Source: SZUA-448 sp045627185
GTDB lineage: Bacteria > Bacillota > Clostridia > Lachnospirales > Lachnospiraceae
Direction: 5' to 3'
DNA length: 18,585 nt
Assembly (NCBI GenBank): GCA_045627185.1
Contig: JAZQNE010000138.1
Location: forward strand, 1-18,585
A program made the translations under genes and the position numbers. Below the pieces are notes generated by a model, which was not told the DNA's origin, searched no databases, and saw only the letters and a list, made by a program, of their open reading frames with translations. Position 1 is the stretch's first letter. Each line of letters starts with the position of its first letter. Of this stretch, positions 7,144 to 14,637 are shown piece by piece.

Positions 7144-8370
7144 TTACTTTCTCTTGAATCTTCTGAGCATCGGAAGAAGCTCCGTAAGGCAGTCAGCTGC
7201 ATAATCAATTTCTTCAAGTGTCGTTCCTGCGCAGAAGCTGAAACGAAGGGTTGATTCAAGCAGTTCTTTTTTCACTCCGATGGCCTTCAAAGACCCGCTT
7301 AACCCCGGATGATTTGATGAACATGCCGAACCCGACGATACATAAACGCCTCTTTCTTCAAGTGCATGAAGAAGGACTTCGCTTCTGTCGATTCCTTCAA
7401 AGCTGAGACTTGTTACATGAGGGGCCGTTGTGAGAAGTTCTGAGGGAACATCTGCCATTGAGCCGGGTTTTTCCTTAAGTTCCGCTATTTTCTCAAGTGC
7501 CCCCTCAGGAACAGCATTTACGGTAACTCCGCCAAGAAGTATTGCGCGTCTTATAAGCTCGGTCTTGCATAAATACATGCTTTCACGGTTTTTTTCAAGA
7601 TTTTTTCCGGTTTCGGAAACAGCCTCTGCAAAACCCGCAATGGCAGGAACATTTTCTGTTCCCGAGCGCATATCGTGCTGCTGTCCGCCGCCGTAAATGT
7701 AGGGAAGAACTTTCACGCCTTTTCTGACGTAAAGCGCACCGCTTCCCTTGGGTCCGTGTAGCTTGTGCCCGCTAACCGACATAAGGTCAATGCCCTCGCG
7801 TCCCGGCATAAGTTTGATTTTTCCGAAAGCCTGGATTGCATCAACATGGAAAAGCGTACCCGGATTTTTACCCTTGATCAGTTCCGCAAGAGCGGGAATA
7901 TCCTGAATTGCTCCAACTTCATTGTTAACGTACATGATTGAAACTATAATGGTGTCTTTTCGGATTTTGGAAAGAAGCTCATCTTTATTGATATGGCCCA
8001 TGGAATCAACACCGACATATTCAACTTCAAAGCCCTGCGATTCAAGGAATTCAAGCGGTCTGTAAACAGAAGCATGTTCAAATGCCGATGCGATAATGTG
8101 CATTCCGGCTCTTTTATTTGCAAGTGCTCCGCCAATCAGAGCCTGATTGTTTGATTCCGTTCCGCCTGAGGTAAGGATGATCTCAGAAGGGCTGACCTTC
8201 CACTCCTTAGCCAGCACATCCGCAGCGTTTTTAACATATTTTTCAGCATCCATGCCCTTTATATGCTTAGCGGAAGGATTTCCGAAATCCTCATTAAGCA
8301 CCTTTAGCATAGCAGCAACCACACCGGCCGAAGGCTTCGTTGTGGCTGCATTGTCAAGATAACATTCCAT
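7144..8370 (-). CDS. Cysteine desulfurase, NifS/IscS family (NifZ-type partner of ThiI)
   Basis: This 408-residue PLP enzyme removes sulfur from cysteine as an enzyme-bound persulfide. It starts YLDNAATTKP, has the PLP lysine K203 in SVSGHKLHGPKG, and the active-site cysteine C350 in SSGSACSSNHPG. Immediate linkage to thiI matches the B. subtilis nifZ-thiI pair, so its main job is probably to feed sulfur to ThiI for s4U8, but a general role in Fe-S assembly cannot be excluded. Compared with typical short NifS-like proteins there is an extra stretch of about 25 residues (around LEKIAELKEKPGSMADVPS) before the VTSLSFEGI strand. ATG 8370 is preferred over starts at 8400 and 8382 because GGAG sits six bases upstream. 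The 64-base gap to thiI holds only a weak GCCCG/CGGGC inverted repeat (7114-7128). Confidence 0.92.
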   Translation of the reverse strand: MECYLDNAATTKPSAGVVAAMLKVLNEDFGNPSAKHIKGMDAEKYVKNAADVLAKEWKVSPSEIILTSGGTESNNQALIGGALANKRAGMHIIASAFEHASVYRPLEFLESQGFEVEYVGVDSMGHINKDELLSKIRKDTIIVSIMYVNNEVGAIQDIPALAELIKGKNPGTLFHVDAIQAFGKIKLMPGREGIDLMSVSGHKLHGPKGSGALYVRKGVKVLPYIYGGGQQHDMRSGTENVPAIAGFAEAVSETGKNLEKNRESMYLCKTELIRRAILLGGVTVNAVPEGALEKIAELKEKPGSMADVPSELLTTAPHVTSLSFEGIDRSEVLLHALEERGVYVSSGSACSSNHPGLSGSLKAIGVKKELLESTLRFSFCAGTTLEEIDYAADCLTELLPMLRRFKRK

Positions 8371-8443
8371 TTTTTTCTCCATTGTGTCTTTACGGCACAT
8401 TAAAACCGTTTCCGTATTGTGTCATTCTGACACTGTAATTATT

Positions 8444-9184
8444 TCAGTCCGTCAGGCCGAACATAATCACCGACAGTACGCAGATTGCCGCCGTCTCAGT
8501 GCGCAGAATGCGTTTTCCAAGCGTTATGGGTGTTACGCCGGCTGTAACAGCATCCTCAATTTCGGAACGCTCAAAACCGCCCTCAGGGCCTATAAAGACG
8601 CCTACACTTTTTTTGTCCTTAAGACCTGCGATTTCGTTTCGTGCCGCATCCATTCCCTCGGCAAGCTCATAGGGAATCAGGCACCCGTCAAGCTCCTTTG
8701 CCTCAAGAAGTGCCTGCTTATATGTCACCGGAGACTTTACCTTTGGGATAATCCCGCGCCCGCACTGTTTTGCGGCAGCTTCGGCAATTGCCTGCCAGCG
8801 TTCGGTTTTCTTTTCTTCCTTCTTCGGGTCTTCAAGCTTTACAATTGTACGCCTTGTGACAACGGGAACAATCTCGCTTGCACCAAGCTCAACTGCCTTC
8901 TGGATAATGAGCTCCATCTTGTCCTTTTTCGGAAGTCCCTGGTAAAGCACAACCTTCAGAGGAAGCTCCAAAGCCGCATCCCTGCGCTCAAGGATTTTGC
9001 ACGATACTCCGTCAGCCGTGAAATCATCTACAGAACAAAGGTATTCATGGCTTTCTCCGTCACAAATAACAAGTTCTTCGCCGGGTTTCATGCGAAGAAC
9101 GTTTTTGATATGATTAACATCGGAACCGGTAATAAGCACAAAATCATCGTTTACAGCTTCCGGTTCAACATAAAAATGCTGCAT
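8444..9184 (-). CDS. rsmE: 16S rRNA (uracil(1498)-N3)-methyltransferase RsmE
   Basis: This 246-residue SPOUT-class methyltransferase forms m3U1498 in 16S rRNA. It begins MQHFYVEPEAV with the PUA-like N-terminal domain, including DVNHIKNVLRMKPGEELVICDG at about residues 24-45. The trefoil-knot SAM-binding domain follows, with the signatures IGPEGGFERSEIE and LGKRILRTETAAI near the C-terminus. Length and motifs are normal. AGGAG is 7 bases before ATG. It lies 59 bases after cheY and 73 bases before the desulfurase. The prmA-rsmE pairing is common in Firmicutes; here it is interrupted by cheY. Confidence 0.95.
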   Translation of the reverse strand: MQHFYVEPEAVNDDFVLITGSDVNHIKNVLRMKPGEELVICDGESHEYLCSVDDFTADGVSCKILERRDAALELPLKVVLYQGLPKKDKMELIIQKAVELGASEIVPVVTRRTIVKLEDPKKEEKKTERWQAIAEAAAKQCGRGIIPKVKSPVTYKQALLEAKELDGCLIPYELAEGMDAARNEIAGLKDKKSVGVFIGPEGGFERSEIEDAVTAGVTPITLGKRILRTETAAICVLSVIMFGLTD

Positions 9185-9243
9185 ATTTTCTCCTTAAAAG
9201 CAAAGCAGCAGAAACCTCTTGACGGATTCCGCCGCAAAAATGC

Positions 9244-9603
9244 TTATTTAAGAACAACACTTATTGATTCAAGTACTCTCTCCGGCTGGAAAGGCTTAAC
9301 AATGAAGTCACGGGCACCGTTTGTCATGGCCTCAATAACAAGTGCCTGCTGGCCCATGGCTGAGCACATAATAACCTTTGCGGAAGGGTCGAACTGCATA
9401 ATGTTCTTAAGTGCGTAAATACCGTCTGCTTCAGGCATGGTAATGTCAAGCAGAACGATGTCCGGTTTTACGTCTTTATAAATCTCAACTGCCTTAAAGC
9501 CGTTTTCTGCTTCACCACAAACTCTGTGGCCGCCTTTTTCAAGGATTTGTCTGAGTGATAACCTTACAAATGTTGCATCATCGACAACAAGAACTTTTGC
9601 CAT
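9244..9603 (-). CDS. cheY: Stand-alone CheY-like response regulator receiver
   Basis: This 119-residue single-domain receiver has no output domain. It has the full phosphorylation site set: acidic pair D8-D9, phospho-acceptor D53 (LLDITMPE), switch S81 and K103 in the VKPF motif. It is close in style to Clostridial CheY (KVLVVDDATFVRLSLRQIL), which binds the flagellar switch protein FliM, so a chemotaxis role is plausible. No chemotaxis, flagellar or histidine kinase gene is near; it lies 22 bases after prmA, between two rRNA/ribosomal-protein methyltransferase genes. The RBS is GAGAGG 7 bases upstream of ATG. It could also be an orphan receiver acting through protein contacts in another pathway. 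Confidence 0.88.
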   Translation of the reverse strand: MAKVLVVDDATFVRLSLRQILEKGGHRVCGEAENGFKAVEIYKDVKPDIVLLDITMPEADGIYALKNIMQFDPSAKVIMCSAMGQQALVIEAMTNGARDFIVKPFQPERVLESISVVLK

Positions 9604-9625
9604 AAATAAACCTCTCTAATAAATA

Positions 9626-10624
9626 TTATTTTGCCACGATGGAAACCCAGTCGCCCATTTTTACGATTTCTACAATCTCGAAGCCGTTTCTGCCCAAAGC
9701 ATCAACAACTTCTTTTTCTTTCTCCTTTATGATACCCGAGCTTATAAAGAAAGCTCCGGGAAGCATACATTCTTTTATTACGCCCGAAAGCGGAATAATT
9801 ATGTCCGCAAGGATGTTTGCTACAACCAGCTCATATTTTCCGACCTTTTTGCGAAGATCTGCATCATCAATAAGGTTACCGGTCAGAAAATCAATTCTTT
9901 CAGGCTTCTTCACCCAGGCATTTTTATAGTAACCGGGGCTTGTAACGTCAGAATCGGACTGAATACTGTTTATCTCGGCGTTTTCCTCTGCAATCTTAAC
10001 AGCATTTGAATCAATATCTATGCCGACCGTATGACCCGAACCAAGCATTCTGGAGATGATGGACAGGATTCCCGAGCCTGTTCCGACATCAAGAACGGTT
10101 TGGCCTTTTTTCAGGTATTTCTTTATGTTCTGAATGCAAAGCCTTGTAGTTTCATGTGAACCTGTACCGAAAGCAGTTCCGGGGTCAATCTCAACAACCA
10201 TGTCGGAAGATTTTTTGTCGGTAAGAGTTTCCCATGACGGCTTGATTATTATGTCATCATCAACTCTGAACGGCTTGAAAAATTCCTTCCAGTTGTTAAT
10301 CCAGTCTTTATCTTCTGTCTCACCGACAGTGATTTTTCCGGAACCTATTTCCATATAGGACGAAATCTCATTCAGCGTATTTTCAACTTCCTTAAGTTTG
10401 TCATTGAAATCAGGTGTGTCATCAAGATAAAAATAAAGGGTTGCAATGCCGTCATTTTCAGGCAGTTCGGGAAGAATATCAATAAACATGCGTTTTTTGT
10501 CTTCATCCGAAAGCGGAACCTTATCTTCAATTTCAACGCCCTCAATGCCTATTGCATCAAGCTCTGCAGCTACAATATCTTCAGCCGCAACCGTAGTTTC
10601 GACGCTGATTTTTTTCCATTTCAT
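9626..10624 (-). CDS. prmA: Ribosomal protein L11 methyltransferase PrmA
   Basis: This 332-residue protein trimethylates ribosomal protein L11 in E. coli and relatives. The N-terminal substrate-binding domain starts MKWKKISVETT; a linker follows with the PSWETL motif. The Rossmann methyltransferase domain has motif I VLDVGTGSGILSI at about residues 174-186 and the NILADIIIPL motif near the active site. The sequence EIDPGTAFGTGSHETTR is diagnostic for PrmA. An extra segment before the methyltransferase motifs (around NSIQSDSDVTSPGYYKNAWV after motif II) makes it slightly longer than the 290-310 typical of the family. GGAG lies eight bases before the ATG. It is the first gene of the prmA-cheY-rsmE-desulfurase-thiI operon. 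Confidence 0.95.
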   Translation of the reverse strand: MKWKKISVETTVAAEDIVAAELDAIGIEGVEIEDKVPLSDEDKKRMFIDILPELPENDGIATLYFYLDDTPDFNDKLKEVENTLNEISSYMEIGSGKITVGETEDKDWINNWKEFFKPFRVDDDIIIKPSWETLTDKKSSDMVVEIDPGTAFGTGSHETTRLCIQNIKKYLKKGQTVLDVGTGSGILSIISRMLGSGHTVGIDIDSNAVKIAEENAEINSIQSDSDVTSPGYYKNAWVKKPERIDFLTGNLIDDADLRKKVGKYELVVANILADIIIPLSGVIKECMLPGAFFISSGIIKEKEKEVVDALGRNGFEIVEIVKMGDWVSIVAK

Positions 10625-10659
10625 TTGGTTTTCTCCGTATATTCATAATTTAACAACTT

Positions 10660-10688
10660 ATTCTACCATAAAAATCAGAAAAACACAA
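10660..10688 (-). promoter_or_regulatory. Candidate promoter of the prmA operon
   Basis: On the minus strand TTGTGT, a 17-base spacer and TAGAAT precede prmA, with a predicted start about 29 bases before the ATG. The -10 matches five of six consensus positions; the -35 keeps only TTG. Confidence 0.45.
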
Positions 10689-10751
10689 GTAATGTAAAAT
10701 TCTTTATACTATTTATTGTAATTTTCCTAATGCTTTTTTGTAAAAAAGCAA

Positions 10752-10780
10752 TTGATAAAAATCGGCATAGATGCTAGAAT
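10752..10780 (+). promoter_or_regulatory. Sigma-A-like promoter of the TPR/M50 unit
   Basis: TTGATA (10752-10757), a 17-base spacer and TAGAAT (10775-10780) form a good promoter with a predicted start near 10787 and a leader of about 68 bases. The leader can form a modest CTTTCCC/GGGAAAAG hairpin. A 20-base near-palindrome (TGCTTTTTT-GT-AAAAAAGCA, 10731-10750) abuts the -35 and may be an operator or simply AT-rich DNA between divergent promoters. Confidence 0.65.
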
Positions 10781-10855
10781 ATCTGCGTGTCTTTCCCATG
10801 TGGACATTTTTCAGGGTCCCCGGGAAAAGCATTTACGAAATCAATGGGGGTTTTT

Positions 10856-12685
10856 ATGGAAACAGATCGTATCAAATCAATATTTGATGACTTTATTCAG
10901 CAGAATCTGTCTCTCTTCAGTAACGTTTCAGAGTTTACCGAATACTGCAACGGTGTTGCAGAAAGCATCGTACCGGTTGTCAAATCCTTTAACCTGAATC
11001 TTTCAGATGAAGAATTCAGCTATTTTTGTGCATTTTTCCACAAAATCGATGAGATTGACGGTATAGGAGAATCCGTGTTTTACGGACCCGGTGGACTAAT
11101 TGCAAAAGCATTTCCCGAAAATTGTTCAAATTATGAGGTAATTTATCACGATGTAGCCCTGAACAGGAAGAAGGCTGAACAGCCTCAAATTACAGACCGG
11201 CGTACCGGCACATTTGTTCATCTTCTCCGCGATGCAATTTTCCTTTACAATGCTAAAATTGAGAACAACAGAATTTTATCCGAGTCGGCAAAAACAATAA
11301 CTGACACGCTGTCACCCGAAGTGGCGCGTAAAATCACATATAATTTTCCTGTTCTTGCAGAAGACGTTGTAACTGAAGCTGATGCATTTGCGCAAAAGAT
11401 AAACGCATTTCAGAGCGTTGTATTTATTAAATCAAAAGACATTGTTGAAGATAATGATTATTTTACAAATCTCTGCAACAGTGCAACCATAAGCGACTCA
11501 AAAACAAATGCTGTTATTTCCGGACTTAAAGAAACCGTTTCGGGTTTTCTTGCGCAGCGTGAAAATATCACAGCTTATCATACTCCGGAAACGGTTAAAC
11601 GTTTTTCCTTCCCGCTTGCAATAAAGCTTACAGGTATTGCCTTTCTGCTTCTTGCTGTTGTCGGCATGTTTTTCATGTGCAAATCCATGGTTTCTCTCAG
11701 CAAGGAGCCTGCATGGCAGGCACTGAAAGAAACCGGAAGGGCAAAATCTTTATTCGGAAATCCGTTTGAGATGGTATTCGGTGACTCAACCGGCACCTTC
11801 TCCACAGATTTTGACTCAAATGTCAGCAATTCATTTATAGGTGTCTGGGCTCTCTGTGAAACCGGAAAGCCTGTAACCGCCATGAATTCCCTGATTGAAA
11901 GACTTCAAAAATATCCCGGAGATTCTGAAGCTGCCCTGCTGTTAATAGACCTTTGCATGCGTTACGGCTATTATGATTATTTTAACAGTATCTTCAATAC
12001 ATACCTTGCAGACCGTGAAGCAGATTCCAATGATGTTGCCCGTGTAAACCGTTACTGTGAGCGGCTTGATTCAATGGATATGACAATTGAAGAAATTGAG
12101 AGAGTTTTTCTGGAGGATCCTTATGATTCCTCAAAGGAAGACATATCCGTATATCGTGCACGTATTGTCAAACAACTTTCCGAGCTTCTCAAGAACAAGG
12201 AATATGATACGGAAGTTCTTTGCGAATATCTTTTAATGCTTTCCGAAACCTTGGAGGATTGCCGCAAATATTCCGAAAAAGAGAATGAAGCAGCTCCCTA
12301 TGTTGCATATCCTCTGGTCCGTCTTGCTATAGTCTACCGCACTTACGGATATCAGGCTGAGGCAGTCGAAACAATTGAAAAGGCATATAAGTTCAACACT
12401 GAAAACTCCGATGTTTTAAGGGCTTATGCTACAATAGAAATGGTTGGCGGCAAACCCGACAAGGCTCTTGAGTTAGCTGAACAGGCCTATACATATGACC
12501 CCGAAGGTGATTATATCGCCGAAACATATCTTATTGCACTCTGTGAAAACGGAAGGCGCGGTGATGCTTCTGTTATCCTTGAACAGTTAAAGAGTCAGGG
12601 CAGGGTTTTCGAGGATGATTTCCTCTCCTATTGGAACGGTGCATTAAGTATTCTTGATTATTATATTGAAAAGGAGGAAAACTAA
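10856..12685 (+). CDS. Single-pass membrane protein with C-terminal TPR-like repeats, function unknown
   Basis: This 609-residue protein matches no family I recognise over its full length. Residues 1-250 are soluble, acidic and predicted helical. A hydrophobic segment at about 254-277 (GIAFLLLAVVGMFFM) is the only clear membrane helix, and there is no N-terminal signal peptide. The C-terminal 300 residues are helical with TPR-like repeats most evident at about 486-580, e.g. AIVYRTYGYQAEAVETIEKA and AYATIEMVGGKPDKALELAE. The topology is not certain from charges. ATG 10856 is chosen because GGGGG lies just upstream; an in-frame ATG at 10844 lacks an RBS, and a start at 10787 would fall on the predicted transcription start. 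Its TAA abuts the start of the M50-like protease gene, so the products are co-translated and probably work together, the TPR part perhaps as a substrate or partner adaptor (inference). Confidence 0.75.
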   Translation: METDRIKSIFDDFIQQNLSLFSNVSEFTEYCNGVAESIVPVVKSFNLNLSDEEFSYFCAFFHKIDEIDGIGESVFYGPGGLIAKAFPENCSNYEVIYHDVALNRKKAEQPQITDRRTGTFVHLLRDAIFLYNAKIENNRILSESAKTITDTLSPEVARKITYNFPVLAEDVVTEADAFAQKINAFQSVVFIKSKDIVEDNDYFTNLCNSATISDSKTNAVISGLKETVSGFLAQRENITAYHTPETVKRFSFPLAIKLTGIAFLLLAVVGMFFMCKSMVSLSKEPAWQALKETGRAKSLFGNPFEMVFGDSTGTFSTDFDSNVSNSFIGVWALCETGKPVTAMNSLIERLQKYPGDSEAALLLIDLCMRYGYYDYFNSIFNTYLADREADSNDVARVNRYCERLDSMDMTIEEIERVFLEDPYDSSKEDISVYRARIVKQLSELLKNKEYDTEVLCEYLLMLSETLEDCRKYSEKENEAAPYVAYPLVRLAIVYRTYGYQAEAVETIEKAYKFNTENSDVLRAYATIEMVGGKPDKALELAEQAYTYDPEGDYIAETYLIALCENGRRGDASVILEQLKSQGRVFEDDFLSYWNGALSILDYYIEKEEN

Positions 12686-13228
12686 ATGTTTGTACCTGGT
12701 ATTATTATAAGCATCCTCACTTTTCCGGGAGTAATTGTTCATGAACTTGCTCATAAGCTTGCGTGCGATATGTGCGGTGTTCCTGTTTTTGAGGTTAAAT
12801 ATTTTCAGTTTAAAAATCCCTGTGGTTATGTTGTTCACGCCAAATGCGACCATCCCTGGAAGAATCTGCTCATCACCTTTGGTCCGTTTCTGGTAAACAC
12901 CGTTCTTGGCGGCCTTCTTGCTGCTCCTGCAGCATATTATCTGTTCGGGCCGGGAAAAATGTTTGGTCAGGTTTCCTTTATCTACTACATCTTAATCTGG
13001 CTTGGTGTTTCAATTCTTATGCATTCTTTTCCAAGTACAGGAGATGCCAAAGCTCTTTTCTCAAGTGTAATTAAAAACAAGAACGTAAATATTTTTGTAA
13101 AAATTATTGTATTCCCTTTCATCATTCTAATCTACGCCGGCGCAATCGGCTCATTTATGTGGCTCGATCTTATTTATGCCATTGCAATCGCAATGCTTTT
13201 GCCAAGACTGCTGATAAGCTTTATGTAA
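12686..13228 (+). CDS. Small M50-like membrane zinc metalloprotease
   Basis: This 180-residue, highly hydrophobic protein has an HExxH zinc motif at the end of its first membrane helix (H19-E20-L-A-H23), and a distal H113-S-F-P-S-T-G-D120 motif that can supply the third ligand. A GPFLVN segment at 66-71 resembles the conserved NP-type loop of site-2 proteases. Four or more transmembrane segments are visible (about 2-22, 61-87, 95-112, 135-175). There is no PDZ domain, so this is not RseP/RasP-like; it resembles minimal M50-type metalloproteases. Two Cys pairs (C27/C30 and C46/C54) lie after the active site. ATG follows the TPR gene stop directly, with AAGGAGG 8 bases upstream, a strong RBS. 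Substrates are unknown; membrane-embedded cleavage of a regulatory protein is inference. Confidence 0.78.
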   Translation: MFVPGIIISILTFPGVIVHELAHKLACDMCGVPVFEVKYFQFKNPCGYVVHAKCDHPWKNLLITFGPFLVNTVLGGLLAAPAAYYLFGPGKMFGQVSFIYYILIWLGVSILMHSFPSTGDAKALFSSVIKNKNVNIFVKIIVFPFIILIYAGAIGSFMWLDLIYAIAIAMLLPRLLISFM

Positions 13229-13260
13229 TGGTGAAAGCCAGAATATATGGCTTAAACTTC

Positions 13261-13326
13261 AAAAGCCCGTAGGGAAACTTTTTCAGTCTGATTATATCAT
13301 CTGAAAACTTTTCCTACGGGCTTTTT
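13261..13326. terminator. Bidirectional intrinsic terminator between the M50-like gene and dnaJ
   Basis: AAAAGCCCGTAGG (13261-13273) pairs with CCTACGGGCTTTT (13313-13325), and the stem continues imperfectly through AAACTTTTTCAG and CTGAAAACTTTT around a loop of about 14 bases. T-runs follow in the plus direction (CTTTTTAATT) and a shorter CTTTTG in the minus direction. It can end both the TPR/M50 transcript and the hrcA-dnaJ transcript. The rest of the 143-base gap shows nothing else. Confidence 0.88.
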
Positions 13327-13371
13327 AATTAATTTATTTCACCTGCTGTAAGAGTTTCGCCAAAGCCGGCT

Positions 13372-14499
13372 TTATCTCCATCCCTTTTTCTTAGTTGTAT
13401 CGGGGTCTCCTTCCGTTGCTTTCAGTTTTTTCAGGAGTTCTTTCTGCTCTGATGTGAGTTTTGTGGGAACCTGAACATACAGAGTAACGTAATGGTCACC
13501 GCGTCTGTCTTTGTTACCGTTCATGGGAACGCCTTTACCGCGAAGTCGAACCTTGGTGTCTGTAGCGGTGCCGGGTTTAACCTCATAAAGAACATCGCCG
13601 TCAACAGTAGTTATTCTGACATCTCCGCCAAGGGCTGCCGTTGCAAAAGACATAGGTGCTGCCGAATAAATGTCAAAGCCGTCACGCTGGAAAATAGGAT
13701 GCTGTGAAACAGAAATATCAACAAGAAGGTCTCCTCTTTCCCCGCCGTTAGCACTGGGATCGCCCTTACCGCGAAGTCTGATTGCCTGGCCGTCATCAAT
13801 GCCTGCAGGAATGGAAATTTCAAGCTTTTTCTTTTTGGTAATAAAGCCTGTACCATAGCAGTCCGGACATTTTTCTTTAATGAACCGGCCTGTACCCTTG
13901 CAGTCGGGACAGGTCTGAAGATTTCTCATTGTTCCGAAAAGCGACTGCTGTGTAAATACAACCTTGCCCTGTCCACCGCATTTAGCACATTTTTCAGCCT
14001 TTGTACCGGGCTTGGCACCTGTTCCGCCGCATTTTCCGCAGGGATCCTTAAGGTTGAGTTCCAGTTCCTTTGTTGTACCGAAAACGGCTTCCTCAAAGGT
14101 AATCCTGATACCGGTTCTGATATTGGCGCCTCTGCTTGGGCCGCTTGAACCGCCACTTCTGGAGCGTGAGCCGCCACCAAAAAGATCGCTGAAAAGGTCA
14201 CCAAACAGGTCGCTCATATCCATACCGCCCGAAAAATCAAAGCCGCCTGCTCCGCCACCGCCCATTGACTGGTCAAAAGCAGCATGGCCAAACTGGTCAT
14301 ACTGACGGCGTTTCTCAGGATCGCTCAGAACGCCGTAAGCCTCTGAAGCTTCCTTAAATTTTGCTTCTGCATCTTTATCACCGGGATGCATATCGGGATG
14401 ATATTTCTTAGCAAGTGCACGATATGCTTTTTTTAATTCATCGTCCGAAGCGCCCTTTTGAACGCCAAGGACCTCATAATAATCTCTCTTATCTGCCAT
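13372..14499 (-). CDS. dnaJ: Chaperone protein DnaJ
   Basis: This 375-residue type I J-protein stimulates DnaK ATPase and delivers substrates. The J domain (residues 1-70) has the HPD motif in KKYHPDMHPGDKDAE. A Gly/Phe-rich linker contains GGGGAGGFDFSGGMDMSD and a Ser/Gly stretch. Four CxxCxGxG zinc motifs follow (CGKCGGTG, CAKCGGQG, CPDCKGTG, CPDCYGTG), then the C-terminal substrate-binding domains with IPAGIDDGQAIRLRGKGD. ATG 14499 is preceded by GGAAGGG 9 bases upstream. It is the last gene of the hrcA-grpE-dnaK-dnaJ operon, 138 bases after dnaK, and shares the downstream bidirectional terminator with the opposing gene. Confidence 0.97.
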   Translation of the reverse strand: MADKRDYYEVLGVQKGASDDELKKAYRALAKKYHPDMHPGDKDAEAKFKEASEAYGVLSDPEKRRQYDQFGHAAFDQSMGGGGAGGFDFSGGMDMSDLFGDLFSDLFGGGSRSRSGGSSGPSRGANIRTGIRITFEEAVFGTTKELELNLKDPCGKCGGTGAKPGTKAEKCAKCGGQGKVVFTQQSLFGTMRNLQTCPDCKGTGRFIKEKCPDCYGTGFITKKKKLEISIPAGIDDGQAIRLRGKGDPSANGGERGDLLVDISVSQHPIFQRDGFDIYSAAPMSFATAALGGDVRITTVDGDVLYEVKPGTATDTKVRLRGKGVPMNGNKDRRGDHYVTLYVQVPTKLTSEQKELLKKLKATEGDPDTTKKKGWR

Positions 14500-14538
14500 T
14501 TCAGGTGACCCTTCCGATTGCCTCTTTTAGCGGCAATA

Positions 14539-14570
14539 ATCCGCAGTCCGGTTTGTCCCGGGCTGCGGAT
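14539..14570 (-). other. Stable hairpin between dnaK and dnaJ
   Basis: ATCCGCAGTCCGG (14539-14551) and CCGGGCTGCGGAT (14558-14570) form a 13-base-pair arm with one mismatch in the minus-strand RNA and a six-base loop. No U-tract follows, so it is not a normal terminator; mRNA processing, stabilisation of dnaK mRNA or partial attenuation of dnaJ are possible. An alternative GCGG/CCGC pairing with downstream bases exists. Confidence 0.5.
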
Positions 14571-14637
14571 ACCGTATTTCTCAAAATATTTTTTGCATCA
14601 ACCCGTTTACGGGGCTTTCCGCTTACAGCGACAGAAA

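Noticed and set aside
8384..9418. Plus-strand open frame of 344 codons opposite rsmE and cheY
   Set aside because: It is antisense to two unmistakable genes, has no family resemblance and no ribosome binding site; it is a shadow.
10731..10750. 20-base near-palindrome of T and A runs taken as a terminator
   Set aside because: It lies between two divergent promoters where no transcript needs to end and is only A/T-run pairing; kept only as a possible operator note.
10787..10855. N-terminal extension of the TPR protein (start MSFPCGH)
   Set aside because: It would begin at the predicted transcription start and lacks a ribosome site; ATG 10856 is preceded by GGGGG.
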